Shown one piece after another: positions 35,091-43,377 of a stretch of 64,000 nucleotides of DNA. The position numbers and the translations under genes are program-made. The DNA comes from Leucobacter tenebrionis. GTDB lineage: Bacteria; Actinomycetota; Actinomycetes; Actinomycetales; Microbacteriaceae. Under the pieces are notes generated by a model. The model saw only the letters and a program-made list of their open reading frames with translations. It had not been told where the DNA came from and ran no database searches. The stretch covers positions 186,001 to 250,000 of the forward strand of contig NZ_CP082322.1 in NCBI RefSeq assembly GCF_019884725.1, in the 5' to 3' direction. Numbering within the stretch: position 1 is the stretch's first letter; every line of letters begins with the position of its first letter.

Positions 35091-36152
35091 CTACTCCTCC
35101 TCGGAGTTGATCCGCTGCCGCTCCCGTCGGCCGTGCGTGAGCTGCCTCACGTCGGCATCGCGGTCGAAGCTCGAGCCGAGCGCGCCGGCGACGGTGCCCA
35201 TGGCGGCGCTCAGCACGGCGATGTCGAGGTAGTTCGAGAACTCGGCCTTCGAACCGAGCACCTCGCTCATGAAGTCGGGGTCGATGACGATGAGCGCGCT
35301 CAGCAGGATGATCACCGTGAGCGAGACGTAGAGGGCGAGCACGCACAGCACCAGCGTGAGTACCGTCGAGAGGTTGTAGAGCAGGATGACCTCGGTGAAG
35401 CTCGCGTGCCCCGGCCGGTCCCACAGCCGATTGCCGATCAGCAGCCAGGCCACGATCACGCAGATCGCGAGTACGCTGATCACGGCCAGCCTCGCCGGGC
35501 TCAGCACCGCCGACATCTGCCAGATCGAGTTGTAGAAGATGCCGAAGGCGCCGGCCGCCGCGGCGGCAGCGAGGGCGCTCGAGAGTTTGGGCAGGATCCG
35601 CCAGGGCTGGTTGGTGAGCACCATGCCGAGCACGGTGCGCGCTCCCCCGACCAGCCTCCGCGACTGCAGCAGCCGGTTCGAGTTCTCGGGGGCGTCGACC
35701 CACCGCGCCCACGAGATCCGATCGCGTTCGTCGCCCCATCCGCCGTGCATCTGCTGCGCGCATGCCACGAGCACCGCTACGAGCCGTCTGCGCGTGGCGC
35801 CCGCGCCGAGCGTCGGCAACGACACGACGCCCACGTCGTCGGAGGTCAGCACCTCGGCGACGAGCGGCTTCCCGTGCCGGTGCCTCGGGATCTCGGTGAT
35901 CATCAGGATCGCGTCGACGCGCTCGTACTCGGCGGAGAGGTGCTTGACATCGGTGATGTCGAGGGTGTCGTCGGGGTCGATCCTGATCAGTTCGGTGCGC
36001 ACGCGCACCTCGACCGGTGAGGCGAGCGCAGCCGCGAGCGCGTTCTCGAGACGGTGGCGCACGTCGTGCGCGCGTCGGCTGGGCAGCCCGGGATCGGCGA
36101 CGACCAGCACGCACAGGCGGTTCCCGGTTCCCGCGCGGGATGCGTCTGCCAT
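35091..36152 (-). CDS. Hypothetical membrane protein with N-terminal soluble domain
   Basis: I do not recognise the family. The 353-aa product has a soluble N-terminal domain of about 180 residues with alternating strands and helices (LCVLVVADPG, VDAILMITEIP, GVVSLPTLGAG), so a Rossmann-like fold is possible. Five hydrophobic helices follow between about residues 195 and 330, and a short basic tail ends the protein. ATG 36152 is preceded by GGAAGAG. It converges with the NTF2-like gene. Confidence 0.75.
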   Translation of the reverse strand: MADASRAGTGNRLCVLVVADPGLPSRRAHDVRHRLENALAAALASPVEVRVRTELIRIDPDDTLDITDVKHLSAEYERVDAILMITEIPRHRHGKPLVAEVLTSDDVGVVSLPTLGAGATRRRLVAVLVACAQQMHGGWGDERDRISWARWVDAPENSNRLLQSRRLVGGARTVLGMVLTNQPWRILPKLSSALAAAAAAGAFGIFYNSIWQMSAVLSPARLAVISVLAICVIVAWLLIGNRLWDRPGHASFTEVILLYNLSTVLTLVLCVLALYVSLTVIILLSALIVIDPDFMSEVLGSKAEFSNYLDIAVLSAAMGTVAGALGSSFDRDADVRQLTHGRRERQRINSEEE

Positions 36153-36237
36153 CTGCTCTTCCGTTCGTTCGCTCCCGACGGTAGATACGACGGATCCCCG
36201 CGACTCCCGGTCGGGAGCCGCGGGGATCGCGGGACGG

Positions 36238-36423
36238 TTACCGGTCGAAGGCGTCCTTCGCCGCGTCCTTGGTCTTCTCGGCGGCGTTCTTGAGGTCGCC
36301 CTTCGCCTGATCCGCCTTACCTTCGGCGACCTTGCTCTCGTCGCCGGTGACGTTGCCGAGGGCCTCCTTCGCCTTGCCCTTGGCCTTGTCCATTCCTGCT
36401 GACAGCTTGTCCGATGCGCTCAT
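36238..36423 (-). CDS. CsbD family stress protein
   Basis: This 61-aa highly charged, lysine- and alanine-rich protein matches the CsbD family (KAKGKAKEALGNVTGDESKVAEGKADQAKGD). Members are induced by general stress and probably fold into helices; no enzymatic function is known. GAAGGAGG precedes the ATG. It diverges from a DUF1206 membrane protein gene. Confidence 0.92.
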   Translation of the reverse strand: MSASDKLSAGMDKAKGKAKEALGNVTGDESKVAEGKADQAKGDLKNAAEKTKDAAKDAFDR

Positions 36424-36593
36424 GTGGAGCCTCCTTCGTGTCGTCGTCGGGGCCTACTCTTCCAGGGCGAGCGGATCGCCTCCAGGGGCTTGTCTCGGGC
36501 GCTCGACTGTGCCAAGATTTGCGGCTGCGGCGGCAGGGGCCCGCGCTGGGCCGTGTGCCACCGAAGCGGGCGGGATGCGGCTACGCTCGAAGC

Positions 36594-37397
36594 GTGAGAG
36601 CAGAGGTGAAGGCCGCCGCACGGAGCGCCGAGAACACACCGCAGCTGCGGGTGCTCGCCCGTGGCGGGTACGTCGCGAGCGGCGTCATCCACCTGATCAT
36701 CGGCGGGATCGCTCTGGTGCTCGCATCGAGCGGGCACGGTGAGTCGGATCAGGCCGGGGCGCTCACCGCGATCGCGTCCGCGCCGCTCGGCTTCACCGCG
36801 CTGTGGGCGGTGGCTGTGCTGCTGTGGGCGCTCGGCATCTACCACGGCATTCACGGTCTGGCACTGCGTATCGAACGCGCTCCCGAACGGTGGAGACGCC
36901 GGATAGCCGAGTGGGCTCAGGCCGCGCTCTTCATCGGAATGGGCGTGATCGCGGCGGTCGTCGCCGTGGGCGGTCACCCGGATCCCGACTCGAGCGCCCG
37001 GGAGGCGAGCCGAGGGCTGCTCACGTTTCCGGGAGGTCCGGTGCTGCTCGGGCTGATCGGTGCGGGGTTCGTGGTCGGCGGAGCCGCGTGGGTGGTGATG
37101 GGGGCGCGACGCAGCTTCCGCCGGCGCGTGACGCTCCCGGAGGGCCGGACCGGCTCCGTCATCGCGGGGATCGGCGTCGTCGGCTTCGTCATCAAGGGTC
37201 TCGCGTTCGCCGTGATCGGGGCGCTGCTGATCCTGGCGGCGGTGAAGCGCGACCCCCACGCCGCGGGCGGCCTCGACGCCGCGGTAGAGACTCTGAGAGC
37301 ACTCCCCTTCGGCGGCGCCCTCGTCGCGGTCATGGGCGTCGGATTCGCGGCGTACGGGATCTTCTGCGTCTTCCGGGCACGGTATGCGGACCTCTAG
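36594..37397 (+). CDS. DUF1206 family membrane protein
   Basis: This 267-aa membrane protein has three repeats of a two-helix unit. Each opens with a G-x2-A/G-x-G-[VI] pattern: RGGYVASGVIHLIIG, WAQAALFIGMGVIA and GFVIKGLAFAVIG. This is characteristic of DUF1206, common in Actinobacteria and of unknown function. There is no Shine-Dalgarno before GTG 36594, but TACGCT ends 6 nt upstream, so a leaderless transcript is likely. Confidence 0.88.
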   Translation: MRAEVKAAARSAENTPQLRVLARGGYVASGVIHLIIGGIALVLASSGHGESDQAGALTAIASAPLGFTALWAVAVLLWALGIYHGIHGLALRIERAPERWRRRIAEWAQAALFIGMGVIAAVVAVGGHPDPDSSAREASRGLLTFPGGPVLLGLIGAGFVVGGAAWVVMGARRSFRRRVTLPEGRTGSVIAGIGVVGFVIKGLAFAVIGALLILAAVKRDPHAAGGLDAAVETLRALPFGGALVAVMGVGFAAYGIFCVFRARYADL

Positions 37398-37404
37398 GGC
37401 CGGA

Positions 37405-38097
37405 ATGCCGGATCCTGCCGGCACGATCGAGACCGCGACTCCGATCGAGACCGCGACTCCGACCGAGACCGCGACTCCGACCGCCGCTGCCGCGATCGGA
37501 GTCGCGAGGATCCTCTTCGGAGCGTGCGTCATCGCGGTGCTCGGGTACGGCTATCTCGAGGGCCTCTCCCACGGCCGCAGCAACCCGTTCGACTACTTCG
37601 GCTACTTCACCAACCTCACGAGCCTCCTGACGAGCGCGATCCTCATCGCCTCGGGCTCGAGCACGCTCCGGGGACGCAGCCCCGGCACCGTGCTCGTCTC
37701 GGCCCGCGCCGCCTCGATCACCGGCATGATCGTGGTGGCCGTGATCTACAACGGGCTGGTGCCTGGCACAGCCTCCGCTCCCCCGTGGGTGAGCGCCATC
37801 CTGCACGCCGTGCTGCCGTTCGCCGCGGTGCTCGACTGGATGCTCGTCGGCGATCGACCGAGACTGCCGTGGCGGCGGATCTGGATCGTGCTCCCCTACC
37901 CGGTGCTGTGGCTGACGGTCGTGCTCGTGCGCGGAGCGACCGATGGCTGGGTGCCGTACGGCTTCCTGCTTCCCGAACGCGGCCTGCCACTGCTCGCGGC
38001 GACCGTCGCCGGCCTGCTCGCGACACTGCTCGTCGCGGCTGCGGGGGTCTGGGCGGGGAGCCGGCTGCGAGGGGTGCGCGGCGCGCTGCGGCGCTGA
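37405..38097 (+). CDS. Pr6Pr family membrane protein
   Basis: This 230-aa membrane protein has about six or seven helices and the signature FDYFGYFTNLTSLLTSAILI near residue 65, as in Pr6Pr proteins of Actinobacteria. The function is unknown. The N-terminus carries ETATPI-ETATPT-ETATPT, encoded by three 18-bp tandem repeats. ATG 37405 is favoured because it lies 7 nt after the DUF1206 stop and has an AGGG; ATG 37384 is an alternative. Confidence 0.82.
   Translation: MPDPAGTIETATPIETATPTETATPTAAAAIGVARILFGACVIAVLGYGYLEGLSHGRSNPFDYFGYFTNLTSLLTSAILIASGSSTLRGRSPGTVLVSARAASITGMIVVAVIYNGLVPGTASAPPWVSAILHAVLPFAAVLDWMLVGDRPRLPWRRIWIVLPYPVLWLTVVLVRGATDGWVPYGFLLPERGLPLLAATVAGLLATLLVAAAGVWAGSRLRGVRGALRR
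37426..37479 (+). repeat. 18-bp tandem repeat inside a coding region
   Basis: There are three head-to-tail units of ATCGAGACCGCGACTCCG (the third begins ACC), at 37426-37443, 37444-37461 and 37462-37479. They encode a TP-rich linker before the first helix of the Pr6Pr protein. Confidence 0.9.
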
Positions 38098-38099
38098 CG

Positions 38100-38137
38100 G
38101 CGTCGGCCCCTCGCTCCGAAGCGCGAGGGGCCGACGC
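38100..38137. terminator. Bidirectional terminator between convergent genes
   Basis: A perfect 15-bp stem (38100-38114 with 38123-38137) has an 8-nt loop. It lies between the Pr6Pr gene and the convergent MT0933-like gene. Confidence 0.8.
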
Positions 38138-38157
38138 GGATCGAGCACGCGGATCGA

Positions 38158-38394
38158 CTAGGCGTTGCCGATCTTGCCGTCGAGGTTGTCGCGCACATCG
38201 GCGACCGTGTCGCTGTGCTTACCGCCGGTCACCTTGTTCGCCAGGTCGGCTGCGCCGTCGAGGATCTTGTCGCTGATGTTCTCGGCCTGCTCGCTCTTCA
38301 GCGCCTCCTCGATCTTCCCCGCGTTCTGCTTCGCGAACTCGCCGGCCTTACCGGCCAGCTCGGATGCCTGCTTGCCCAGATCCTCGATACCCAT
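38158..38394 (-). CDS. MT0933-like antitoxin family small protein
   Basis: This 78-aa protein, rich in Lys, Ala, Asp and Glu, contains GIEDLGKQASELAGKAGEFAKQNAGKIEEAL and KVTGGKHSDTVADVRDNLDGKIG, matching the MT0933/Rv0909 antitoxin family. Many members are abundant stand-alone proteins with no known toxin. GAGAGGA precedes the ATG. The PemK-like gene lies 93 nt upstream on the same strand, so a pair is conceivable but unproven. Confidence 0.82.
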   Translation of the reverse strand: MGIEDLGKQASELAGKAGEFAKQNAGKIEEALKSEQAENISDKILDGAADLANKVTGGKHSDTVADVRDNLDGKIGNA

Positions 38395-38487
38395 GTCTGA
38401 TTTCCTCTCATCGCGCGCCGACGGATTCGTCGCGTTGGCGCCATTATCGCGCGCTTCAGAGGGTCTGCGACAGAGGCGAGGCGAAAA

Positions 38488-39123
38488 TCATCCGCGAATA
38501 CCGTGCAGCCCGGCGATGACGCGCACCGCGTCGACGAACCGCTCCCGCGAGAGCACGTGCCCCTCTCGACGCATGCCGCCGTCCGTGATGCGCAGCACGC
38601 GGTCGGGCGCGAGGAAGCTCTCCCGGCCCTGGCTGTCCCAGCCCCCGGCGCCCACCGACACGAAACCCGCATGCTGCTTCGTGCTGAGGTAGCAGCCCGC
38701 CACGGCCCCGCCACCGGCCCTCGCGATGATGAGCACCGGGCGATCCTTGCCCCGTCCGTCGTTCTCCGCGTAGGGCACCCAGGTCCAGACGACCTCGCCG
38801 GGGTCGGGATCGCCGTCGGGCTGCGGCTCGTAGCTCGGGCGCAGGGAGCGGATCTCTTCGGGACTCAGATCGCGAGTGGCTCCGACGCCATCGCGCCCGG
38901 GACTGTGCTCGAGGTCGAGCTGCGAGGATCGGGATCGCGGGTGCGCATCCCGCGATGCCCGCAGCCGGGCCCGTCTGACCGAAGAACCCGCGGAGTCGCG
39001 GGAGCGCACCGATCCGCCCGACGCTCCTCGGGATCCGGAGCCCTTCTGCGACCCGATCAGCGCATCGACGACGGCGCGCGCGATCCCGCGCAGCAGCCCG
39101 CGGCCGGATCCGGTGCTCGCCAT
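38488..39123 (-). CDS. PemK/MazF-like toxin domain protein
   Basis: This 211-aa protein has a C-terminal PemK/MazF-type domain (about residues 103-211), with PGEVVWTWVPYAENDGRGKDRPVLIIAR and GCYLSTKQH as the recognisable strands. The N-terminal 100 residues are a basic, Arg/Ser-rich low-complexity extension not found in classical MazF ribonucleases. No dedicated antitoxin overlaps it. The start ATG 39123 lies 9 nt after the zapE stop. Ribonuclease activity is uncertain. Confidence 0.8.
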   Translation of the reverse strand: MASTGSGRGLLRGIARAVVDALIGSQKGSGSRGASGGSVRSRDSAGSSVRRARLRASRDAHPRSRSSQLDLEHSPGRDGVGATRDLSPEEIRSLRPSYEPQPDGDPDPGEVVWTWVPYAENDGRGKDRPVLIIARAGGGAVAGCYLSTKQHAGFVSVGAGGWDSQGRESFLAPDRVLRITDGGMRREGHVLSRERFVDAVRVIAGLHGIRG

Positions 39124-39132
39124 GCTCCCGGC

Positions 39133-40197
39133 CTACGCCTCGAGCTCGCTCGCGGTGAGCGCATTGAGGCGGGACATGCAGCGCAGGTACTTCTTGCGGT
39201 ACCCGCCGTCGAGCATGCCGCCCCCGAAGATCGAGGTGAGCGGGATGCCGGTGGCGCGGACCGGGATCTGCGCATCGTAGACGCGGTCGATGAACGCGAC
39301 GAAGCGCAGCGCGGCCGACTGGTCGGTGAGCTCGTGCACGTCGCGGAGACCGATGCACTGCACGCCGTCGAGCATGCCGACGTAGCTGGACGGGTGCACG
39401 GTGGCGAGGTGCGCGATGAGCTGCCCGAAGTCATCGTCGGTCATGCGCTCGCCCGATGCCGCGACATCGGCGAGCGCGAAACGGTAGGCGTCGTCGGTGA
39501 GGGCGACGGCGTCGCCCTCGATGTCGCGCTGGCGGTAGTCGACGCCGTCGATGCGCACGGTGACGAAGCGGTCGGCCATGGCCTGGATCTCCCGCATGAA
39601 GTCGGCGGCTGCGAAGCGCCCCTCGCCCAGAGCGTTCGGCGGGGTGTTCGAGGTCGCGATGAACCGGGAACCCGTCGAGGTCAGATCCTTGATGAGCCGC
39701 GTCATCAGCATCGTGTCGCCCGGATCATCGAGCTCGAACTCGTCGATGCAGATGAGCTTCGCGCCCTGCAGCACTCCCACGGCCCCGTCGTAGCCGAGGG
39801 CGCCGACCAGTGCGGTGAACTGGATGAAGGTGCCGAAGTACTTGCGCCCGGCGGTGGCGTGCCACGCAGCGGCGAGCAGGTGGGTCTTGCCGACGCCGAA
39901 GCCGCCGTCGAGGTAGACGCCGGGTTTGCTCGGCGAACTCGTCCTCGTCTCCGCCGGCTTCTTGCGGCCGAAACCGAAGAAGCCGCCGCGGGCGACGGCC
40001 GGCTCGGGCTCGGTGAACGACCGCAGCAGGCTGCGGGCCTCCTCCTGCGACGGGTACTCGGGATCGGGCCGGTACGAGTCGAACGAGGCGTGATCGAACT
40101 GCGGCGGAGGAACGAGGGTCGCGACCAGTTCGGCGCCGGTGATATTGGGGCGCCGGTCGACGAGCCGGGCTGAGCTGTGCTGGGGGTCAGTTGACAT
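39133..40197 (-). CDS. zapE: Cell division protein ZapE / AFG1-like ATPase
   Basis: This 354-aa P-loop ATPase of the AFG1/ZapE family is linked to FtsZ-ring stability in proteobacteria and to protein quality control in mitochondria. Walker A is GGFGVGKTH (about residues 99-107), Walker B is ICIDEFELDD, the sensor region is FIATSNTPP, and a conserved LRFVAFIDRVYD follows. A lysine-rich loop precedes Walker A. It is the first gene of a leftward trio with the PemK-like and MT0933-like genes. Confidence 0.9.
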   Translation of the reverse strand: MSTDPQHSSARLVDRRPNITGAELVATLVPPPQFDHASFDSYRPDPEYPSQEEARSLLRSFTEPEPAVARGGFFGFGRKKPAETRTSSPSKPGVYLDGGFGVGKTHLLAAAWHATAGRKYFGTFIQFTALVGALGYDGAVGVLQGAKLICIDEFELDDPGDTMLMTRLIKDLTSTGSRFIATSNTPPNALGEGRFAAADFMREIQAMADRFVTVRIDGVDYRQRDIEGDAVALTDDAYRFALADVAASGERMTDDDFGQLIAHLATVHPSSYVGMLDGVQCIGLRDVHELTDQSAALRFVAFIDRVYDAQIPVRATGIPLTSIFGGGMLDGGYRKKYLRCMSRLNALTASELEA

Positions 40198-40238
40198 CGC
40201 GAGTCAGTCTATCGCCTCGGCCGCGCGCGCCGTCGCGT

Positions 40239-41417
40239 TCAGCCGCGCCAGGCGGGGCGGGGCAGTGCGCGGGCGAACTGCTCGGTGACGGCCTCCCAGG
40301 CCTTCGGGTCGACGTTCCAGAGCTTCACGTGCTCTCCCCGCTGCTGCAGCCGCAGCTGCACCAGATCGGGCCTGGCCGCGGCTAGCCTCTCGGATCCGCT
40401 GCACGGCACGAAGGTGTCCTGCCGGCTCGCGTGGATCAACACCGGCACCCGGAGATCGCGGCCGAACGCGGCCGCGCCGAGCTCGTCGAAGGCGATGCCT
40501 CCGGCTTCGCCGCCGCGCACCCTGCCCTGCCAGAGCAACCGGATCCCGAGCTCGGCGACGAGCCGCGGTGCCCGCTTGCCCGCGGCGTGATAGCGCAGCA
40601 GTTCATCCCAGTCGACCGCAGGAGAATCGAGGATCAGGCCGTCGAGCAGGTCGCGGTGCGCGCCGCGCGTGGCCGCGACGAGGGCCGCGGTGCCGCCCAT
40701 CGACCAGCCGAAGAGGGTCACGCGCTCCGCTCCCCTGCGGCGCGCCTCCGCGATGGCCGCGTCGACGTCGCGGGCCTCGGACACCCCCACGCCGTATCGG
40801 CCGTGCGCGCCGCCGGGGGCTCCCGGATCGTTGCGATAGCTGATGACGAGGTTCGTGATGCCGGCGCGAGCCAGAGGGGCGACGCCGCGCAGGGTCTCCT
40901 CGGGCGGCGCGCCGCGGCCGTGCACGTGGACCGCCCATCGCTTCTTGCGCGACCGGGCCGGGTGAACGATCCATGCCTCGGCGTCGCCGAGCTCGGTCGG
41001 GTATTCGATGCGCTCGGTTCTGTATCCGAGCTCGTCGGGCGAGGTGTACCACCATCCGGTCAGGCGACCGCGGGTCCCCTCCTGCAGCTCTCCGCGATCC
41101 ACGCGCAGCAGCTCCCGGGCGACGCCCTCCCGGCCGGCGGCGATCACGGGCCCCAGCCTCGCGTGCCCGGCGCCGCCGTCGAACACCAGCGAATAGCGGC
41201 CGGGCAGATCGCAGTCCGTGCCGCGCAGCCTGACGACGGCGGCTGATCCGCGCCGCTGCAACGCCGTCACCGTGACGGGGGACTCCGCCTCCTGCTCGGG
41301 AGTGACCGCCATTCGCGCGAGCACCACGCCGCCCGCCACGACGCCCGCCGCACCGATCGCCGCCGCCCCAGCCGCGAATCCGAGTGCGCGCGCCGCTCCC
41401 CGCTGCCAGTTCCCCAT
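40239..41417 (-). CDS. Alpha/beta hydrolase
   Basis: This 392-aa serine hydrolase has an N-terminal hydrophobic segment (about residues 11-35) that may anchor or export it. The nucleophile elbow is GWSMGG with Ser239; the acid is probably in HASRQDTFVP and the histidine in RGEHVKLW. A conserved VHVHGRGAPPEETLRG supplies the oxyanion-hole region. The substrate is unknown. ATG 41417 is 7 nt after GGAG. It diverges from the DUF3000 gene with an 82-bp gap. Confidence 0.87.
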   Translation of the reverse strand: MGNWQRGAARALGFAAGAAAIGAAGVVAGGVVLARMAVTPEQEAESPVTVTALQRRGSAAVVRLRGTDCDLPGRYSLVFDGGAGHARLGPVIAAGREGVARELLRVDRGELQEGTRGRLTGWWYTSPDELGYRTERIEYPTELGDAEAWIVHPARSRKKRWAVHVHGRGAPPEETLRGVAPLARAGITNLVISYRNDPGAPGGAHGRYGVGVSEARDVDAAIAEARRRGAERVTLFGWSMGGTAALVAATRGAHRDLLDGLILDSPAVDWDELLRYHAAGKRAPRLVAELGIRLLWQGRVRGGEAGGIAFDELGAAAFGRDLRVPVLIHASRQDTFVPCSGSERLAAARPDLVQLRLQQRGEHVKLWNVDPKAWEAVTEQFARALPRPAWRG

Positions 41418-41502
41418 GTGCGCTCTCCTCTCTCCGCGATCCTCGCCTGCACGGCGTGGCATCGTGAAAACTCTCACAGCAAACTCTAGTGTTCCCTCTG
41501 TG

Positions 41503-42075
41503 ATGGCAAGGATTGGTCTGCAGTCGGTCGACTTCGACGTCGCCGCCCAGCAGATCCGAAGCGCACGCCTGCGCAGCGAGCTCGTGACGCAGGAGATCCC
41601 GGCGCCCGAGCGCATCGCGCCCCGATCGATAGCTCTCGCTGCCGGCGTCGCCCGCGGGCCGCAACGCGGCCCCTCCCCCGAGGCGACGATCGATTCGCAC
41701 CACGGCGCGGGGCGTCTGGTGCTCATGCACGATCCGGAGTCCGCCGAGGAGTGGGGAGCCCCCTTCCGCATCGTCTGCTTCGCGCAGGCGCCCCTCGAAG
41801 TGGAGATCGGCGTCGACCCCTTCATCTCCGATGTCGCATGGTCCTGGCTCGTCGACGCTCTCGACTCCCGGGGCGCGGACTACACCTACATCTCCGGCAC
41901 GGCGACGAAGACGCTCTCGAGCGGCTTCGGCACGCTCGAGGCGCAGGGCGATGCCGCGCAGATCGAGCTGCGCGCCTCGTGGACCCCGCTCGGCTCCGAC
42001 TTCTCCGCCCACGCCGAGGCCTGGGCGGAACTGCTGTGCCTGCTCGCGGGTCTCCCGCACCGGGAGGGCGAGTGA
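41503..42075 (+). CDS. DUF3000 family protein
   Basis: This 190-aa actinobacterial protein of unknown function is recognised by VDFDVAAQQIRSARLRSELVTQEIPAPERIAP and the C-terminal WTPLGSDFSAHAEAWAELLCLLAGLPHREGE. It precedes rnd with an overlapping stop/start, an arrangement widespread in Actinobacteria. No Shine-Dalgarno is visible. TAGTGT ends 7 nt before an in-frame GTG at 41500, so translation may start leaderless at 41500 or at ATG 41503. Confidence 0.9.
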   Translation: MARIGLQSVDFDVAAQQIRSARLRSELVTQEIPAPERIAPRSIALAAGVARGPQRGPSPEATIDSHHGAGRLVLMHDPESAEEWGAPFRIVCFAQAPLEVEIGVDPFISDVAWSWLVDALDSRGADYTYISGTATKTLSSGFGTLEAQGDAAQIELRASWTPLGSDFSAHAEAWAELLCLLAGLPHREGE

Positions 42076-43265
42076 CCGTGGTCGAGCAGTCGGATCTCGA
42101 GACCGATTGGTCGCTCGTCACCGACCAGGCCGGTCTCGATCGGGCCGCCGAGGCCCTCGCATCGGGCAGCGGCCCCGTCGGGGTCGATGCCGAGCGGGCA
42201 TCCGGGTTCACCTACGGCTCCGAGGCCTATCTCGTGCAGGCCTTCCGTCGGGGCAGCCGGCCCTTCCTCTTCGATCCCACCGGGATATCCAGCTTCGAGC
42301 CGCTCGCGGCGGCCATCGGCGACGAGGAGTGGATCCTGCACGCCGCGAGCCAGGACCTCCCGTGCCTCCGCGTGATCGGCCTGGAGCCGCGGAGGCTCTT
42401 CGACACGGAACTGGCCGCGAGGCTGCTCGGCTACGAGCGCGTGGGGCTCGGCGCCGTCGTCGAATCCCTGCTCGGCATCAGCCTCGAGAAGGCGCATTCG
42501 GCAGCAGACTGGTCGCAGCGCCCCCTACCGGAGCCGTGGCTGGAGTACGCCGCCCTCGACGTCGCGCTGCTACCGGATCTGCGCGACGCCGTGTCCCGTG
42601 ATCTCGAGGCTCAGGGCAAGACGGAGTTCGCCCTGCAGGAATTCGAGGCGGTGCGCACGCGCCCCGAGAAGCCGCGCAATCCCGAGCCGTGGCGCAAACT
42701 GTCGGGCGGCCATGCGCTGCGGTCCCCGAGAGCGCTCGCCATCGCCCGCGAGCTCTGGCTCGCCCGGGACGAGCTGGCCCGCGAGCGGGACGTCGCGCCC
42801 GGCAGGCTCATCCCCGACGCCTCGATCGTCGCCGCGGCCGGTGCGAACCCGCGCTCCAAGAACGATCTCGCGCGCCTGCAGACCTTCAGGGGGCGCGCGA
42901 GCCGCACCGAGATCGACCGCTGGTGGCGGGCGATCCTGAGGGGCAAGACGACCGAGGATCTGCCGGGGCCGAAGCCGCGGGATCCCGGCGCCCTTCCCCA
43001 TCACCGCGGCTGGGCGCAGCGGCATCCGGAGGCCGCCGCTCGACTCGCGGCGGCGCGCGCCGCCCTCGAGGCCGAGGCCGAGCGGCAGCGCATCCCGCTC
43101 GAGAACCTGCTGACCCCGGATACGCTGCGGCGCGTGGCCTGGGATCCTCCGGGAGAGCGATCCGCCGACGACGTGGCACTGCGTCTCAAAGAGCTCGGCG
43201 CGCGCGACTGGCAGATTGGGATCACCGCACCACTCATCGCTGCGGCTTTTGTCGATCTTGCATAA
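42072..43265 (+). CDS. rnd: Ribonuclease D (HRDC domain)
   Basis: This 397-aa DEDD-type 3'-5' exoribonuclease matures tRNA and other stable RNAs. The first catalytic pair is Asp39 and Glu41 in GVDAERASG, the second Asp is in HAASQDLPCL, and the third motif is in EYAALDVALL. HRDC domains follow from about residue 210. GTG 42072 overlaps the DUF3000 stop (GTGA), and GGAGG lies 4 nt upstream. Confidence 0.93.
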   Translation: MTVVEQSDLETDWSLVTDQAGLDRAAEALASGSGPVGVDAERASGFTYGSEAYLVQAFRRGSRPFLFDPTGISSFEPLAAAIGDEEWILHAASQDLPCLRVIGLEPRRLFDTELAARLLGYERVGLGAVVESLLGISLEKAHSAADWSQRPLPEPWLEYAALDVALLPDLRDAVSRDLEAQGKTEFALQEFEAVRTRPEKPRNPEPWRKLSGGHALRSPRALAIARELWLARDELARERDVAPGRLIPDASIVAAAGANPRSKNDLARLQTFRGRASRTEIDRWWRAILRGKTTEDLPGPKPRDPGALPHHRGWAQRHPEAAARLAAARAALEAEAERQRIPLENLLTPDTLRRVAWDPPGERSADDVALRLKELGARDWQIGITAPLIAAAFVDLA

Positions 43266-43377
43266 TTCCTGACTCGGAACTGCTTGGAATTGCGGGGATC
43301 CCGCACGCCCCCTTCCGTCAGTGAGACTCCGTCTCTAGGATGGTGGGTACGCAGATCACACACCTGATGGAGGCACA

